Part shown: piece after piece, positions 50,246 to 62,135 of the stretch
Layout: each line of letters begins with the position of its first letter
Numbering within the stretch: position 1 is the stretch's first letter
DNA from: Oscheius dolichura
Taxonomy: Eukaryota > Nematoda > Chromadorea > Rhabditida > Rhabditidae
DNA length: 64,000 nt
Assembly (NCBI GenBank): GCA_932521035.1
Contig: OW051497.1
Location: forward strand, 4,712,001-4,776,000
Direction of reading: 5' to 3'
Notes under the pieces: model-generated
Seen by the model: only the letters and a program-made list of their open reading frames with translations
Told to the model about the DNA's origin: nothing
The model's database searches: none
Position numbers and translations under genes: made by a program

Positions 50246-52795
50246 CAACTTCGACAGATGTGGCGCATGAATTCATGCACAATTAAGAAATTTAAATGCC
50301 CGAAGAAGTCATTTTATGGACGGTATGTAAAGTAATAGGACCATTTTATAACAGTTTATGAAATAAACGTAGTACACAACGTTTCATATAATCTGCACTC
50401 TCCTGAACTCAATGATTCTCGGCAATATAAATTGCAGAATTAGTGGTATTTTACTTATTCGCACAGTCCCCCGTTGCCTGCCTTCGAATGCGATAGCAGC
50501 TTGCGAATGATGATATTCCATATTCCCACCGCTCGAAGACAAAAAACGATTAGTCTTGCACAAAAATGCCATTGGGCTGGTAATAACTCCTGTGAAAATC
50601 ACTATACGAATTGGCCAGCCAGCCAAATACTTCCCTGAGCACTATTTGAATAACCAGAAGTCCTTTGGAGATCACGAGTATCCTTGGAATTCTGCCAAAT
50701 GGTCATAACAACAGCGAACAGGAGACAACAGTGGCTAAAAGCTCAATTCTAAAAGGCAAAGACTTACAAATATCTGATCTGGAACAGAGTCTGGGTTCAT
50801 CTTGGACGGAAAAGAGACTCGGTCAAATAGCTACGGGTATGATTCAAAACAGCATAACCGGAGCCACTTGACCGAGACTAAGGTCGTCCGGCGTGGGAGA
50901 AGAGCCTTACCGTTAGTATTTTGAAAGCTGGACGGTACGGAAATCAGTTTATGAGGGGTCGCAATCGTATCAAAAATTGCAGATGGGACAAGCGAGGCGC
51001 CTCAGAGACGGTCCACTCGTGGTAAGATATCATCAGCACTTTACCCTCCCATTCAAAAACACAGAGGACACGTCTGATTGACTATTAAGTTGAAATACTA
51101 AGACAGGTTGCGGGTCTGGAATGCGCAGATTAGGCCGAATAGAAAGTGAATGGGAGCGAAAGCTGATAGCCGCCATGGCAGTAACGCGCGGAATTGGTTT
51201 GGGGCTAGGAACAAGGTCACTTATCCAACTGGCCCACAACGGCAGATGGTCTCAAGAGCGAGAGACTACGCTGAGAGAGAGGCAACAAGACCCGCCAGCT
51301 GGCCCCACAGCCCCCTGGAATGCTTGGCAACGCGCCAGACCGTCCTATGCTTCGTCAAAACAAGCACTGTCATGTGTGCAAGTCGCTGTTTTCGTACAAG
51401 ATGTGGCCCCGCGCAAGGCCCAGCGCATAAACAAGAGCGCAAGAAATAGCTTAAGCGTCAATTGTGCACAGGTGAACGGATTCCTACAAAGTATCGGCGT
51501 CCTCAGCGGCCTTTGTCATGACCTCGTAGAGTAAATCTGCCCTCTTAGTGACAGGTAATGACGTGCTCAATCAAGTACACCCCTTATCTCTGAGGGCAGG
51601 CATGAATGGGTTTGTCTGGATGTGACAGTCGTCAAAGCCTTTATCGAAGGGCATGCGCATTCCAGCCTCAGCCGGGTACGGTTTTTTAGCCGCTGGGCTG
51701 AATAAAGAAGATGCCGCCACTTTGGTGTAGCCGCCGTATGAACGAAGTTGAGTCACATGTTCGTCGGCAGAGGATTACACATAACATTCAAATTCGTGCT
51801 GGGATAGTATAGGCACCTCGAAAAAGCAAGAAGAGGTCAGCGGGCTAGCGTCCTCATTCGCCTTGACAGCCAACTGATTTATGACTTAGACTCCGTCCAC
51901 AACAGTTCCTGTTAGCCGGAAGGCAATATTGATCAACAGATGGACGCCAAACCCGACCATGCACTAAGAGCAATGTGTAATTAGCATCTGTCCCTACTAG
52001 TCATCAAATTATTGGACATGGTTGAGGACAAAGCCGAGACCGTGACGGTTTTGTTTTGCATTCTATTCCAGACGAAAGCTTTGATTTCATCCCACTTCTT
52101 TCATTTAACCTCGCCAAGTCTGTGGCAGACAGCTCCAACAAACAGAATTTCGAAAATATTTTGCATCATGGCCGATTTCGTGGAAGTAGCCAGATGCGAG
52201 GGTCCTTTTGATAAAGAGATAAGCAATTCAAATGAGTTCGGGGAAATCGATTTGATTAGGCTGACCACACTCGGTAGAAGCATTACGGGTACGCTACATT
52301 GTCGTCGCACACGGAATACCTCTTCCGAGAGCTGAATACAGCTCGGGATGGGGAGGGCTATTAGTTAACCTTAGTAGTAGTCGTAGTAGTAGTTAGTGAA
52401 TACTGCCAGCTGGTTATTAGCCGATAGGCTCAGACTGTGAAGATTACGGGTACAATCCTTCCAATGCACACACGTAACTCCACAATCAAAGCCGACGAGC
52501 TATGAGGTCAGCCATATGTGAGAGACGAGGACGAGGAACGAGCGCAGGCTGAGGTCAGCAGCGGTCAGAGATGGCCGTCCTCCGCACGCTCACTATTCGA
52601 ATGGTCCCCGCCCCTAAATTGATCTTAGGCACGTGAACGCCTACTCTTGTCGTGGCGGGACCTGGGCAGCCGCGCCGCTTGCCGCACGCGTATTGAGCTC
52701 CCTAGGAAAAAATGAGAATAGTACCTTTAGGTAGAAACTTATCGGTTCGGATATCTTTGTCTTTAATGCTGAGTATTAATAAATAATACGGAAAC
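50246..52795. other. Purine-rich intergenic block
   Basis: From about 50.6 to 52.3 kb the plus strand is purine-rich. The longest frame (51121-51534, 137 codons) lacks splice sites and similarity. A short GTA-triplet stretch lies at 52371-52394. A frame at 50626-50384 (minus, 80 codons) begins near a TTTTCACAG acceptor but shows no recognisable product. No gene is supported. Confidence 0.5.
52371..52394. repeat. Imperfect GTA/TAG triplet repeat
   Basis: About eight GTA units with one interruption (TCG). A simple microsatellite with no visible function. Confidence 0.7.
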
Positions 52796-53199
52796 ATGGG
52801 CTACAACTAGTGGTTACATTTAAAAACAAATGCACTTTGTAACCTTCCCAATTTCAGCCGGTTGTTTAAAGGTCTAAATGAAGTGTCCTGGGCGGAATTC
52901 TTAGCATACTGTACGATTCTAAATTCAAATGGTATTTATAGGCCTAGAGACATTTCTCTTTCATTCAAGGCCACTTCTTCACATTTTTGGGATACTCTTC
53001 TTCCTTTGATGGCATTCACTATATTCTAACTGGCAGCGATGAAATCGAGAGGATTTTGACAACTTCAAAGGTACACTTTAAACTAATACCGGTTCTAATT
53101 TCAAAGCTGTGTCTAGTTCTCGGTAGAGGCATTTCGGTTGTACGTGTATACAGTCGTACCCGTAATGTTTCTGCCGAGTGCGACCAGAAAAAGAAATAG
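52796..53199 (+). CDS. Small four-exon gene, product unrecognised
   Basis: Proposed exons: 52796-52809, 52858-52931, 52970-53070, 53107-53199; 93 aa. The three introns are 48, 38 and 36 nt, all GT/AG, and the frame stays open across all of them. This would be unlikely by chance. The predicted protein starts MGYNYRLFKGLNEVSW, continues through an aromatic segment (GHFFTFLGYSSSFDGIHYIL) and an amphipathic helix (SDEIERILTTSK), and ends in beta-like LCLVLGRGISVVRVYSR and a Lys-rich tail. No signal peptide, membrane helix or known motif is seen. An AATAAA at 53298-53303 follows. It converges with the muscarinic receptor gene (stop at 53500). The first exon is only 14 nt with a weak donor (GTGGTT), so the start is the least certain part; exons 2-4 are better supported. 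Confidence 0.5.
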
Positions 53200-53499
53200 T
53201 AACTGTTTGGTTTGACTTTATATATTTGTTTATTTTTTAAGGCTATTTAGATAACGAATGTGATGCAATTCAATATTTAGGTAAATTTCCAATAACCAAT
53301 AAAACTGGAGTCTCGTTTTTTTTTTAATTTGTCAGTTACCGTTGTAGATATCTAACAGGGGTAAGAATTCCTGGACTGCGAAAGGTTAATCTGACGCAAT
53401 AGCTGGATTCCGCGAAGATATGGAGAACCACGTCGACAACAATAAATAAACATAGATTCGTAATTTTATTACGAGTGAACCGGTGATTTTGATAAAAAT

Positions 53500-56400
53500 C
53501 TATGTGATTTTTCTAAAGTTGCCGCGGAACATCCGAAGGAAGGCAGAGCGGAACTGTCGATTGGCGAGAGCATAAGCAAAGGGATTTCCAGAACTGTTCA
53601 AATAACACATATAGTAGGATAGAGTATACAAGAAGTCAGGAATACATTCTCCTTTACAGAAACCATATACAGTTGCCTGAAATATGGTTATCGCTCATTC
53701 AGAGGACCCACCATAATATAATAAGGACTCCATAAAATAGCAAAACACCCGACAATGAAAGTAATGGTCCTAAAAGAGATTAGTGAGGAGAATAGGGGGA
53801 AAACACACCGAAACGCCTTATGGGCTCTCTTCTCGGCTTTGGTTTGTTTTCTCCTCCTGTTGAATATAGAAATAGGGGCAAATATAGAGGAAATCAACTT
53901 TTCCCTAGTAATTGAGGTTGACAATGTTGACAGTTTTCTTTGAGGGCTAAAAACAGATTTCCTTTTCACACCCTAGAAATACCCGGTAGTGCTCAACAAA
54001 GCGGAATCTGGTTTCTTCTCTTCCTGTACCGGAGCAGCAATTACTGCTGGCTCCTCACTGATAATGATTTCAGGTTGTTCCGTAATTATGAGCTGTGGAA
54101 CAGGAACTTTGGGCGCCGTGGAAGAAGAGGTTACGGATTGCGCTGGGTATCCTTCACCCGAAGAACTGGTACTGGAATAACATGAATTTTAAAGAAATGA
54201 TCCGGTACTTACGAGCTAGAGCTAGAACTTCTTTCCCTCCTCCGATTGCTGACGCGCCTTTCCAAGGCCCTTGCTATCCTTTTCTTCATAGTGGTCACCC
54301 ATCTCACATTCCGAGTGGACTCTTCAACCGGTGGTCTGTCCGTCGTGGTCTGTACCGGCCTTGTATTTTACAGTTTTAAGACTTACACTTGTTTTTGACC
54401 TCCTTGATGTATCCCGCGATCTGTTGATATGATTAGATCGCTTCGAGTGGTTGGCACTTCTCTAAAAAAATTAAAGCTTGGTATTGTTATGGTAACCTAC
54501 TCGTTTCTCCCTGTGACTTCGTCTAATCCTTACAGAGTGAGAAGAATTGTCAGAGTCATTGCCAGAGTCTCTATTCGGCGGTTGAGGTTGTCGCTGAAAG
54601 TTAATATTATGACACGTTTGTAATTTTCTTACCCTGAAGGAAGCATTTTCCCTTTTCTTGATACTGTCAGTGATGCTGCAGCGAGAGGCGTTTGATCTGA
54701 AGCCCTTCTTGGGAATTTAAGAGAATGGCCTTACTTTAACGAGAGTCTTGTTTTGTTTGTGACAACTACACTGTCGTGTTGGTTCTGTAAAAGAGCTTCT
54801 TGCTCTTCACTCTGCCTCCTAGAGTTGGCTTCGGACGAATTTGGCGCCGGCAGCGGCAGTTCTCTACTTTCCCTCCGATAGAAGCTTTCCAAGTTGGACC
54901 TCTCCTCTTCGATGACAGTCAAATTCTTGTCGTCCTCTTCCTGGAAAAAGAAATGTATTCAGTTATAAAGGGGGTATCTCGTGCGGTTAGGTAGTGTTGA
55001 GCTATGCACAAGGCTATTTGTGAGTTATTGTTTGTGCTGTGTTGTGATTTTGTCTACCTCAACTCGCGTCACTTTTAACAAGGCTTTTTCAGTTTCGGTT
55101 TTTTCAGGTTCAGCAAAACCCCAGCGTCTTCCGTTTTTCTGTAAGAGGACTTAAGACAGATCTATCTAGGAACATAGGAAACCATCACCACTGCATCCCG
55201 TCTACGTATATAAAGACAATCGCCTACCTTTTTCTTCTGAGCTTCCTGCTTCTCCTTCTCGTTTCTTGACTGAAGCATAAGAGACACTCCGACCTAAATG
55301 GGCTCTTAGACGTCTTCCTTCTTGGGAACTCACCTGTGTTCCTAGCCTTTGACTCAATATCAACGCAATGTGTCTTCTTTCCTTGGCTTTCGCTTTCTTC
55401 TCTAAATTTTTGGCTGCTTGGTGGATCCCCTAAAATGTTTTCATGCTTGACCATCATGCTTCTTCTACCTTATATAATATGAGCATAGCGACGAGTGTTG
55501 TCCAATAGTAGGCCACGTACATTCCCATATTCACATAGGGATTGGTGAGGAAAGGTGCAGAACATTCCCCTCCTGTCATACTACTCGCCGAACCGCCCAT
55601 GATATTCCACCCGTAGATCATCACACCAAAAATAAAGGCCGGAATGACCCACGAGAAGATAATAAGAAACCAGGTTTTTGTGGGGCTCTGCCATCGAAGG
55701 TACTTGGCCGTGTGGCACACTGAAACCCTCGAGCTTATCTTTTTAAGGACTACAAGTTGATCCTTCCTCCGCATTCAGGAAACGGAAGGATTGCAGGATA
55801 TTATGCCAACTAGCCTGATAAGTAGCGGTCGGCTGTTATCAACAACACTGTGAGAATTGAAACCAGACACAGCGTATAATCGAGAAATAACCAAGTTTCA
55901 CAAGCAATTTCTCCAAGTGGCCAGCGTTGGCCTGAAAACATCCTTCTTTATATTTAAATGGCGGCTAAATTTAGTCAGGACGGAGCATCCTCTCCATATG
56001 TATTACCCATCCGAACGGCCGATTCAAACAGAACCAGACGCTCTTTGAACTTAAAGAGGGCCATTATCGGGTGTGGGGGCAGTGCAATTTGCTCCGCTCA
56101 AAATTCTCGAAGAAAACTGAGCGCTTGGATTATTGTGTGATCTTCAGGTATCAGATTAGCCAATGCTTGGAATGAGGTGCATTTCAAAAATTGGACCCTC
56201 AGCTCCAAATTCATCAAATGTCATGACATCAATGAGTAGAGAGATATTATGGCAGCGATGTTTCAGTCAAGGTCCACTGGACTCACCATTTAGGACATAT
56301 ACAGTGAATAGGGGAAAGCCTTCAATTCCAATGATCAAATCCGAAATAGCAAGTGACACAATGTACCTGTTACTGACCTGAATCTTGTTCATTATGGAAA

Positions 56401-56702
56401 TCTCCGGCAACTGAACCTGTTTACTTATGCTTCTTTCAATTTTATATGCAACTACGACCATGGCATTCCCGATGATTGTCTCTAAGCTGAGTGCAAACAC
56501 TATTAACCATACGATTCCCTGAAATGATTTCCATTTACGGGGAGGATGAGGAGAAAAGATTCAAATCTCATGCGATTAGCGCGTCGTCAGTGATACTTGT
56601 CCCGAAATACATGGCCAGCTTACGAGGAAGTCTTCGTCCACTCACCTGCCAGACGATGCTATACGGAGAATGCCAACTACTGTCATGGACAGAGAAATTC
56701 AT
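53500..56702 (-). CDS. gar-2: Muscarinic acetylcholine receptor-like GPCR, GAR-2 type
   Basis: Eighteen exons: 56702-56646, 56518-56417, 56377-56287, 55931-55815, 55719-55469, 55429-55334, 55293-55228, 55138-55058, 54940-54735, 54696-54633, 54593-54534, 54461-54387, 54349-54213, 54171-53983, 53946-53899, 53856-53809, 53769-53712, 53676-53500; 640 aa. TM1 is about 20-42 ([18 protein letters not shown]). TM2 has the conserved Asp (LAISDLIIG), TM3 ends in ADRYLS (the DRY motif), and TM5 is [15 protein letters not shown] very long third intracellular loop (about 207-560) is Ser- and Arg-rich. TM6 is [17 protein letters not shown] and TM7 ends [12 protein letters not shown] (the NPxxY motif). These features match the nematode G-protein-linked acetylcholine receptors; the TM1-TM2 and loop-3 start sequences fit GAR-2 best, GAR-1 being the alternative. 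GAR-2 is reported to be Gi/o-coupled in motor neurons. The intron 55814-55720 uses a GC donor. Introns 56416-56378, 53898-53857 and 53808-53770 are stop-free 3n introns removed on family grounds. Loop-3 acceptor choices are the least certain. Confidence 0.87.
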
Positions 56703-59700
56703 GACACCTCGATCGATGATCCTCTTGGAAAGTGAATTTCCTGAGGACCTGCGTCGTTGGCGCAGTTAGAGCTGTCAAAGGAACATTGTTAGATGGGATA
56801 ATATTGGAAATATTCTGAAACTTATTGTTCTTCTTCAAATTTTTTGAGCAAAATCAATGCTAATTGAGATGAGATGAAAAGGAAGGAAGGATTAGTGTGG
56901 AAAAAAAGCAAACGGGCTGGGGAAAAGGATAAAAGGATTTAATGTTCGTGTCAGTGTAGGCTTCGGGTTCTTTTATGATTGGACAAATAATAGCCCCCAA
57001 GATGTTGCGATTCATCCTACCCTTTCCCGGGCACATAAATAATTTACATGATTAACTAGGGCTCATTCTTAGTTGAACAGATTATTCTGCACATCTGAAT
57101 TGAGCCATTTACAATAGGAATGCCTCAGGAGAGGGTCTTAGAGGCAGACGGAGAATAAATGCTCAAAAAAAGTCTGGCCCAGATCAATTGCCAATCATAA
57201 GACGGCCATGATGGAAAGCTGGATTACACAGAAGAAGTATGAACAAATGGGAAGGATCTGGGGCTGTGGAACGGATGCAGGCGTTTCCAGAGGGCATTAG
57301 GGAGACCCACATCTTTCTTGATAACAGGTCATTTGGGGCAGTGTTGACAAGATATAGCCGAGTATAAGGATCAGACAGTGACGAATAGAGAGTATTAGGA
57401 TGCCGACTGAAAGCATTCGTGGGTTGAAATATGGGTCGCTGAGAAACCCCTCTGGGGGAAAGAACTTTGAAGCCTATAAGTAGAGTTTAACAGCTGTTTG
57501 TAGATGCGTAAAACGTGGGTATACTGTAATGAATCTCGGTTGGGAGGAACTGAGAAGCGGTGATTGTGGGTGGAAGAATATTCATGGCCCTTCTGAGAAG
57601 CACTCTGGGTACCTAATGTAAACAAAAAGTCTATAAGAACAGAGCCACTTAGGAGGTAATCGAAAATAGTTATCTCCACCTGAGAAACAAGCTAAACCGG
57701 CAATAAAATATAATCATACCGGGTCGCAAACCGAGTACGTGATTAGAGAAAATATGTTAAGGGCAGCTTCTGGGTGTAGGTGAAAGGCCAAGCAATGAAT
57801 ATGCCCACTACAAAGACTCAGATCAGGTTAGGTTATTACGCATGGAGAGGGTATACCAGTGAGTTTTTAGGGTGCGTGTCACCGCTAACGCGACGCCACA
57901 AAATATAGTGTTTTTAAGTGTTTTGTGTCTTGGGTTCAACACGGAAAGGATAAATCAGGGGAGATGTACAGTAAGATACAAAACGTTTAGGCACTAGCTG
58001 TTAAAATTAAAGTAGAGGTCAAGCGAAGAAGTGGTGAACTCCATTTCCTGTTCTGAAAAGAGACGCTTAGAACTCATTGACCTCTAGAAAGATCATGGGA
58101 GAGATGGCTTTTGCCAGAGGATTGTAACGCGCCTAATCCAGTTAGGAATAACAGATCAGCAGCTATTTATTTTGACTCATCGCCTGAAGAGGTCATGAGA
58201 TATTCGGAGAAACGGGGGGACCCTAGGAAAACTATCAAAGAGTAAGATGCCGAACAGAGCCGAGACGGAAATGTATATTTTTGCACTGCGATTAAAGGTG
58301 CCAATGCAAAAACGTGGGGTTTCTAACGCTCCCAATCTTATGGATTGCTCTGTTTATGATGATGTTTGAGTTTAGTATTCTCGAAAAACTACGGGTGAAG
58401 CCCAGTGAAGCCATAAAAAGTTGCAACATGATGGGGGTGGAGTTGTCTGAGGGGGTGGATGGAGCGGGGGTGTAAGTTCCTATAAGCGACAATAGGGAGA
58501 GAGGGGGAGAGAAGGAGAGCATCAGTGGGTACGTTAGCATGACCTCTGTTAGCCACCATTCGATCCAGCGAAATTGAATCTTGTTCAGAACTCGGGGTGC
58601 GCCAACAACCCTTCTTCGCCTCAAAGACCATGTTTCACACCAATTACATCACTCTTGGTCTTCAAATCTAGCATAGCCATTCACCTCTAGTCTTAATGGA
58701 CGCAATCTTTTAAAGGTGGATTGTGTCGGAACACTTATGGCAGAGACTCAAAAACGTATCACAGCAACAGCGAGCTGAGGCGAGAAAGGGGATTATAGCG
58801 TGTACTGCGAGAGCCTATAATATCAGGAAAAGAAACGCTGTTGCCCAAAAGACCGCAGGAAGTAGCAATGCAGGAGAGAGGACACGGATGGATGGAAAGC
58901 GTCTGTATCTATTGAAAGAAATGAGTGACACCAGCCCGGAGCCTGACCCGAACTTGTCATATATGTCTTTCGGACATTTGCGCTCTTATAAATCTTTATA
59001 GCATAGGGTCATAACTACTTAGGGTTGTTCATCTTCCGCTACTAAGCAATTCAAACTAGGTGCACCTAGTGCATAATCACTCCAACGGGTTTTATGCTCA
59101 CAGTCACCTGACAACGAGGAAACAGAGAGAAGCTATTGGGTTTCTCTCTCGGGGGGACTAGATATTTTTGTGGGAATTAGGGCTTAAACGGTTCGGGGGA
59201 TGTTGATCCACGTCTGAGATGGAAGCGGATTCGTTTTGGGGTTACTTTGCTGACTTGAGAACACGCTAGACACATTTCTGGAACCTTCGTGTGAACTTCT
59301 TGTAAACGGAAGAAGGAAACGATAGTGGCTCTATCCAGAAAATGTTCTGAGAAACGCGGTTGAGCAAGTTTAGAAGTGGACACAACAAAATTAAGGAAAC
59401 AGGAATTATGATTGAGTAAACTCAAAGAATTGTAGCTCGCTTATATGGACTTCAATTGTTGTACGATTCTGTTCAAGGAATTCGTGGCACCTGGAATCAG
59501 AAGGCTGCATGAGCGAGATCTCTGTGTTAAAGTTATGCTTCTTTCAAACAAACAGCTCAACCATGAACGAGGATATTTGCATTACATCACTTTTGAGGAT
59601 AGTAAGGTGGAACTGCAAGTCAGAAAAAAATTCAGCCGAATTGGAGGGATAATAGCAGTCTGGGATCAGCATTAATTGCTTAAAAAGTCAATTAACCCAG

Positions 59701-60426
59701 TGAATATTCTGAATAGAAAAGAACACGGTTCGTTGAATGATCTAGGAAATGAAGTGGAAGCGTCTCTTCTTGTGCTGTTGCGCTTCTCCACGAAGAGGTC
59801 AAGCACCATTTATTATGGAAGGGAACAATCGGAGAAGACAACTATTACAAACACATATATACGCCATTTAATGCAGGAGGGGAGCTGTATTCAGCGCAGC
59901 TAATCGGGCGTCGTCTGTGCCTCCCCGTCCAGACAGATCTTCATAAATCTTAAAGAACAAGAACAAGAAATGGAATAAGAACATTTTACTGGCTGTAACT
60001 TGAACTAGACATTTTTTACACAGTTTAATGAGAGTAACAATTTTTATCGAACTGTGGTAAGCTGCGTAATCCCTCGGAGACATGACAGAATAAGGAACTG
60101 ATTGGGCTTGTTGACGTGGAGAGGATTGAGCTGCTCATTTTATATGAAGCAAAATTGAGAGAGATAGGCGGGAAAGGGAAGTTCAAAACTTTATTATTAT
60201 TAGCACTCAAAGATGGTAGTTTAATGGATTTGATGAAACTAAAGGAACATGGCGGTGAGTGAAAAACGGAAGGAGAAAGTCGCTTTTTTAAAGAGACTAG
60301 AAGTTGGATGGAGAGAAGGAGATAATTAAAAAAGGAATAAGAAAAGAAGAAAGTTTCGATCTTTTTACACTCGTTGGTGAATACGGCACGACTCTAGGAA
60401 AGAGGGCACAGAAAAGGAAGATAAGC
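56703..60426. other. Purine-rich intergenic block
   Basis: About 3.7 kb on the 5' side of the receptor gene. The plus strand is purine-rich (37 of 60 at 57421-57480; 40 of 60 at 59341-59400). Frames such as 58292-58624 and 58723-59001 have no exon borders or similarity. No gene, RNA or mobile element is supported. Confidence 0.55.
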
Positions 60427-62135
60427 TTAAGCGTCGCTGTTCTCATCAGCACCATCATCCATGGGTCCTGGAAAGAATAGAGATTAGATTATTGCAAGAT
60501 AGAATAGAACATATAACGGGAAAATAGACATGCGCACAGAACGAGCGAGACCATCAACCCAAAAGCAACAGAGAACATAAAAGGGATAGACACACGTAAA
60601 GAAGTTCTGTTCTATACCTTAATCTTCACTATCACCTGAAACATGGACAATAAGACAAAGACAGAGTACGCCGGACAGCGGACAAGATACAACTTCACTC
60701 ACCTTCGATGTTCAGGGTAAGCTCAACATTGGCCTCTCCTGCGTCATTCTTGATATTACATGTGTAGGTGCCGGAGTCCTTGGCCTTGTAGTTCTGAACC
60801 CATGAGGTTGGCACTTTGTTTCCAATCAAAGCTGACCTTGAGCTCGAGGGTGGCGGTGTATGTGTTGCTTCCTCCGTCGGATGAGGTGGCGAACTTGATC
60901 CTGGAGGACTCCTTCATCTTCTTTCCCTTGGGGTTGATCCAGATGACCTGAACATTATTGATTGATTATTTCGAGCAGTGGGCCAATAACCTCGGGATTG
61001 CGGTCAGCTTGGTATCCAATATCGAAGACAATAGCCGGATCACCAGAGTCGGATGTCTTTTGGAGGATCTGTGGTTTCCGGGTGAAGGTGGGGGCTCCCT
61101 GGGGAACTAAAGAGCAGCTTATACGACGAGTGTAAAAAATGGATAACCTTCAAACTTAACGGTGAATGTGGCCGTAAGCTTTCCAGAGTCATTCTTAGCT
61201 GTGCACACGAACTGTCCGGCATCCTTCTCCTTTGTGGGATCCTGGATCAATCGATTGTGTCGGCAATTACAACAGAACACACCTTAATTTCCAAGGCAGC
61301 GTAATAGATCTGGTTGGGCTCCTCTCGGAGGACAACGTGGACGCGGTCAGAGGGAGAGACGATCTCGTCTCCCTTGCTCCAAACGAATACGGGCTTCAAG
61401 ATAGACTTGGCTCTGAATTCCATAACCATAATTTGTCCGTCGTCGCGGGAAGAGATCTGGGGCTTCTCAACAAAAGTGGGAGAGGAGAATCCTAAAAATG
61501 GGCTTCTTCATCATGTGACGACCAAACGAACCAGTGAGCTTCAAGTTGAAGTTGGCATTTCCCTTTCCGTGGGGGTTGACAATGGCGCATCTGTATGCTC
61601 CGGCGTCGGAGTCAGCCAGATCCTTGATGGTCAGGATGGCGCTGTACTGGTCATTTCCCCTAGTGTCCAGTTTCAGGGAAAACCTTCCATCGGGCTTGAC
61701 TTCCTTCTGGAAAGTGCGCATTTCTTTCATTAGAACCTATTGAAAATTGTCTAGCAAGGCAAACTTTCCGTCAAGCACTCGGTCTTTAAGAGGTGGGGTT
61801 ATATTTGTTCGGAATGATGCCAACTGTTTGAAAGTTATCGCGACTTTTTCATCAACTGCCACGCCGACCACGCACCTCGAGAAATACACACGGATATCCG
61901 TCATCCATTTGTGTTAACAGATTTCAAAAAATGAAACAAGTACACATATGCTTTCTATTAGCTGTTTCAAACGACGCAACATTTGTTTAGAGCTGTTCTG
62001 TCGGGCACTTACGTTGTCATAGAACCACTTGATTTCAGGCTTAGGATTGGCATCCACGTAGCATTCCAACTCCAGACTGCCATCTTCGTTTTGTCTGGCA
62101 ACGGGCTGTTGTGGGAAGTGTGGTGCCTTGGACAT
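60427..62135 (-). CDS. dim-1: DIM-1-like muscle protein with three immunoglobulin domains
   Basis: Eight exons: 62135-62013, 61736-61532, 61491-61283, 61241-61148, 61106-60991, 60947-60837, 60793-60703, then 60467-60427; 329 aa. A TTTTCAG acceptor lies 5 nt before the ATG. Three I-set Ig domains cover about 1-110 (IKWFYDN ... [16 protein letters not shown]), 111-210 ([10 protein letters not shown] ... [11 protein letters not shown]) and 211-315 ([11 protein letters not shown] ... [11 protein letters not shown]). The W and Y-x-C core positions are intact. The sequence is nearly collinear with C. elegans DIM-1(S), a body-wall muscle protein needed for stable myofilament attachment. A second last exon (60635-60619) gives a 321-aa form ending GDSED; the 60467-60427 exon gives an acidic tail ([12 protein letters not shown]). 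C. elegans also makes a longer DIM-1(L); its extra 5' exons, if present, would lie upstream and I do not see them here. Confidence 0.93.
60619..60635 (-). other. dim-1: Alternative stop-containing exon of dim-1
   Basis: A 17-nt coding piece behind TGTTTCAG completes the split Gly codon and reads G-D-S-E-D-stop. The stop is followed within the same stretch by AAG-GTATAG, a good splice donor, so it can act as a cassette exon between exon 7 and the distal last exon at 60467-60427. Skipping it swaps the C-terminus. Confidence 0.6.

Noticed and set aside
51121-51534. 137-codon plus-strand open frame
   Set aside because: It lies in purine-rich DNA where stops are rarer, a second frame overlaps it, and there are no splice signals, domains or hydrophobic pattern.
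60760-60951. Frame suggesting the third DIM-1 Ig domain is truncated or frameshifted
   Set aside because: The apparent break is a 43-nt GT/AG intron (60836-60794); removing it restores the Ig domain in frame.
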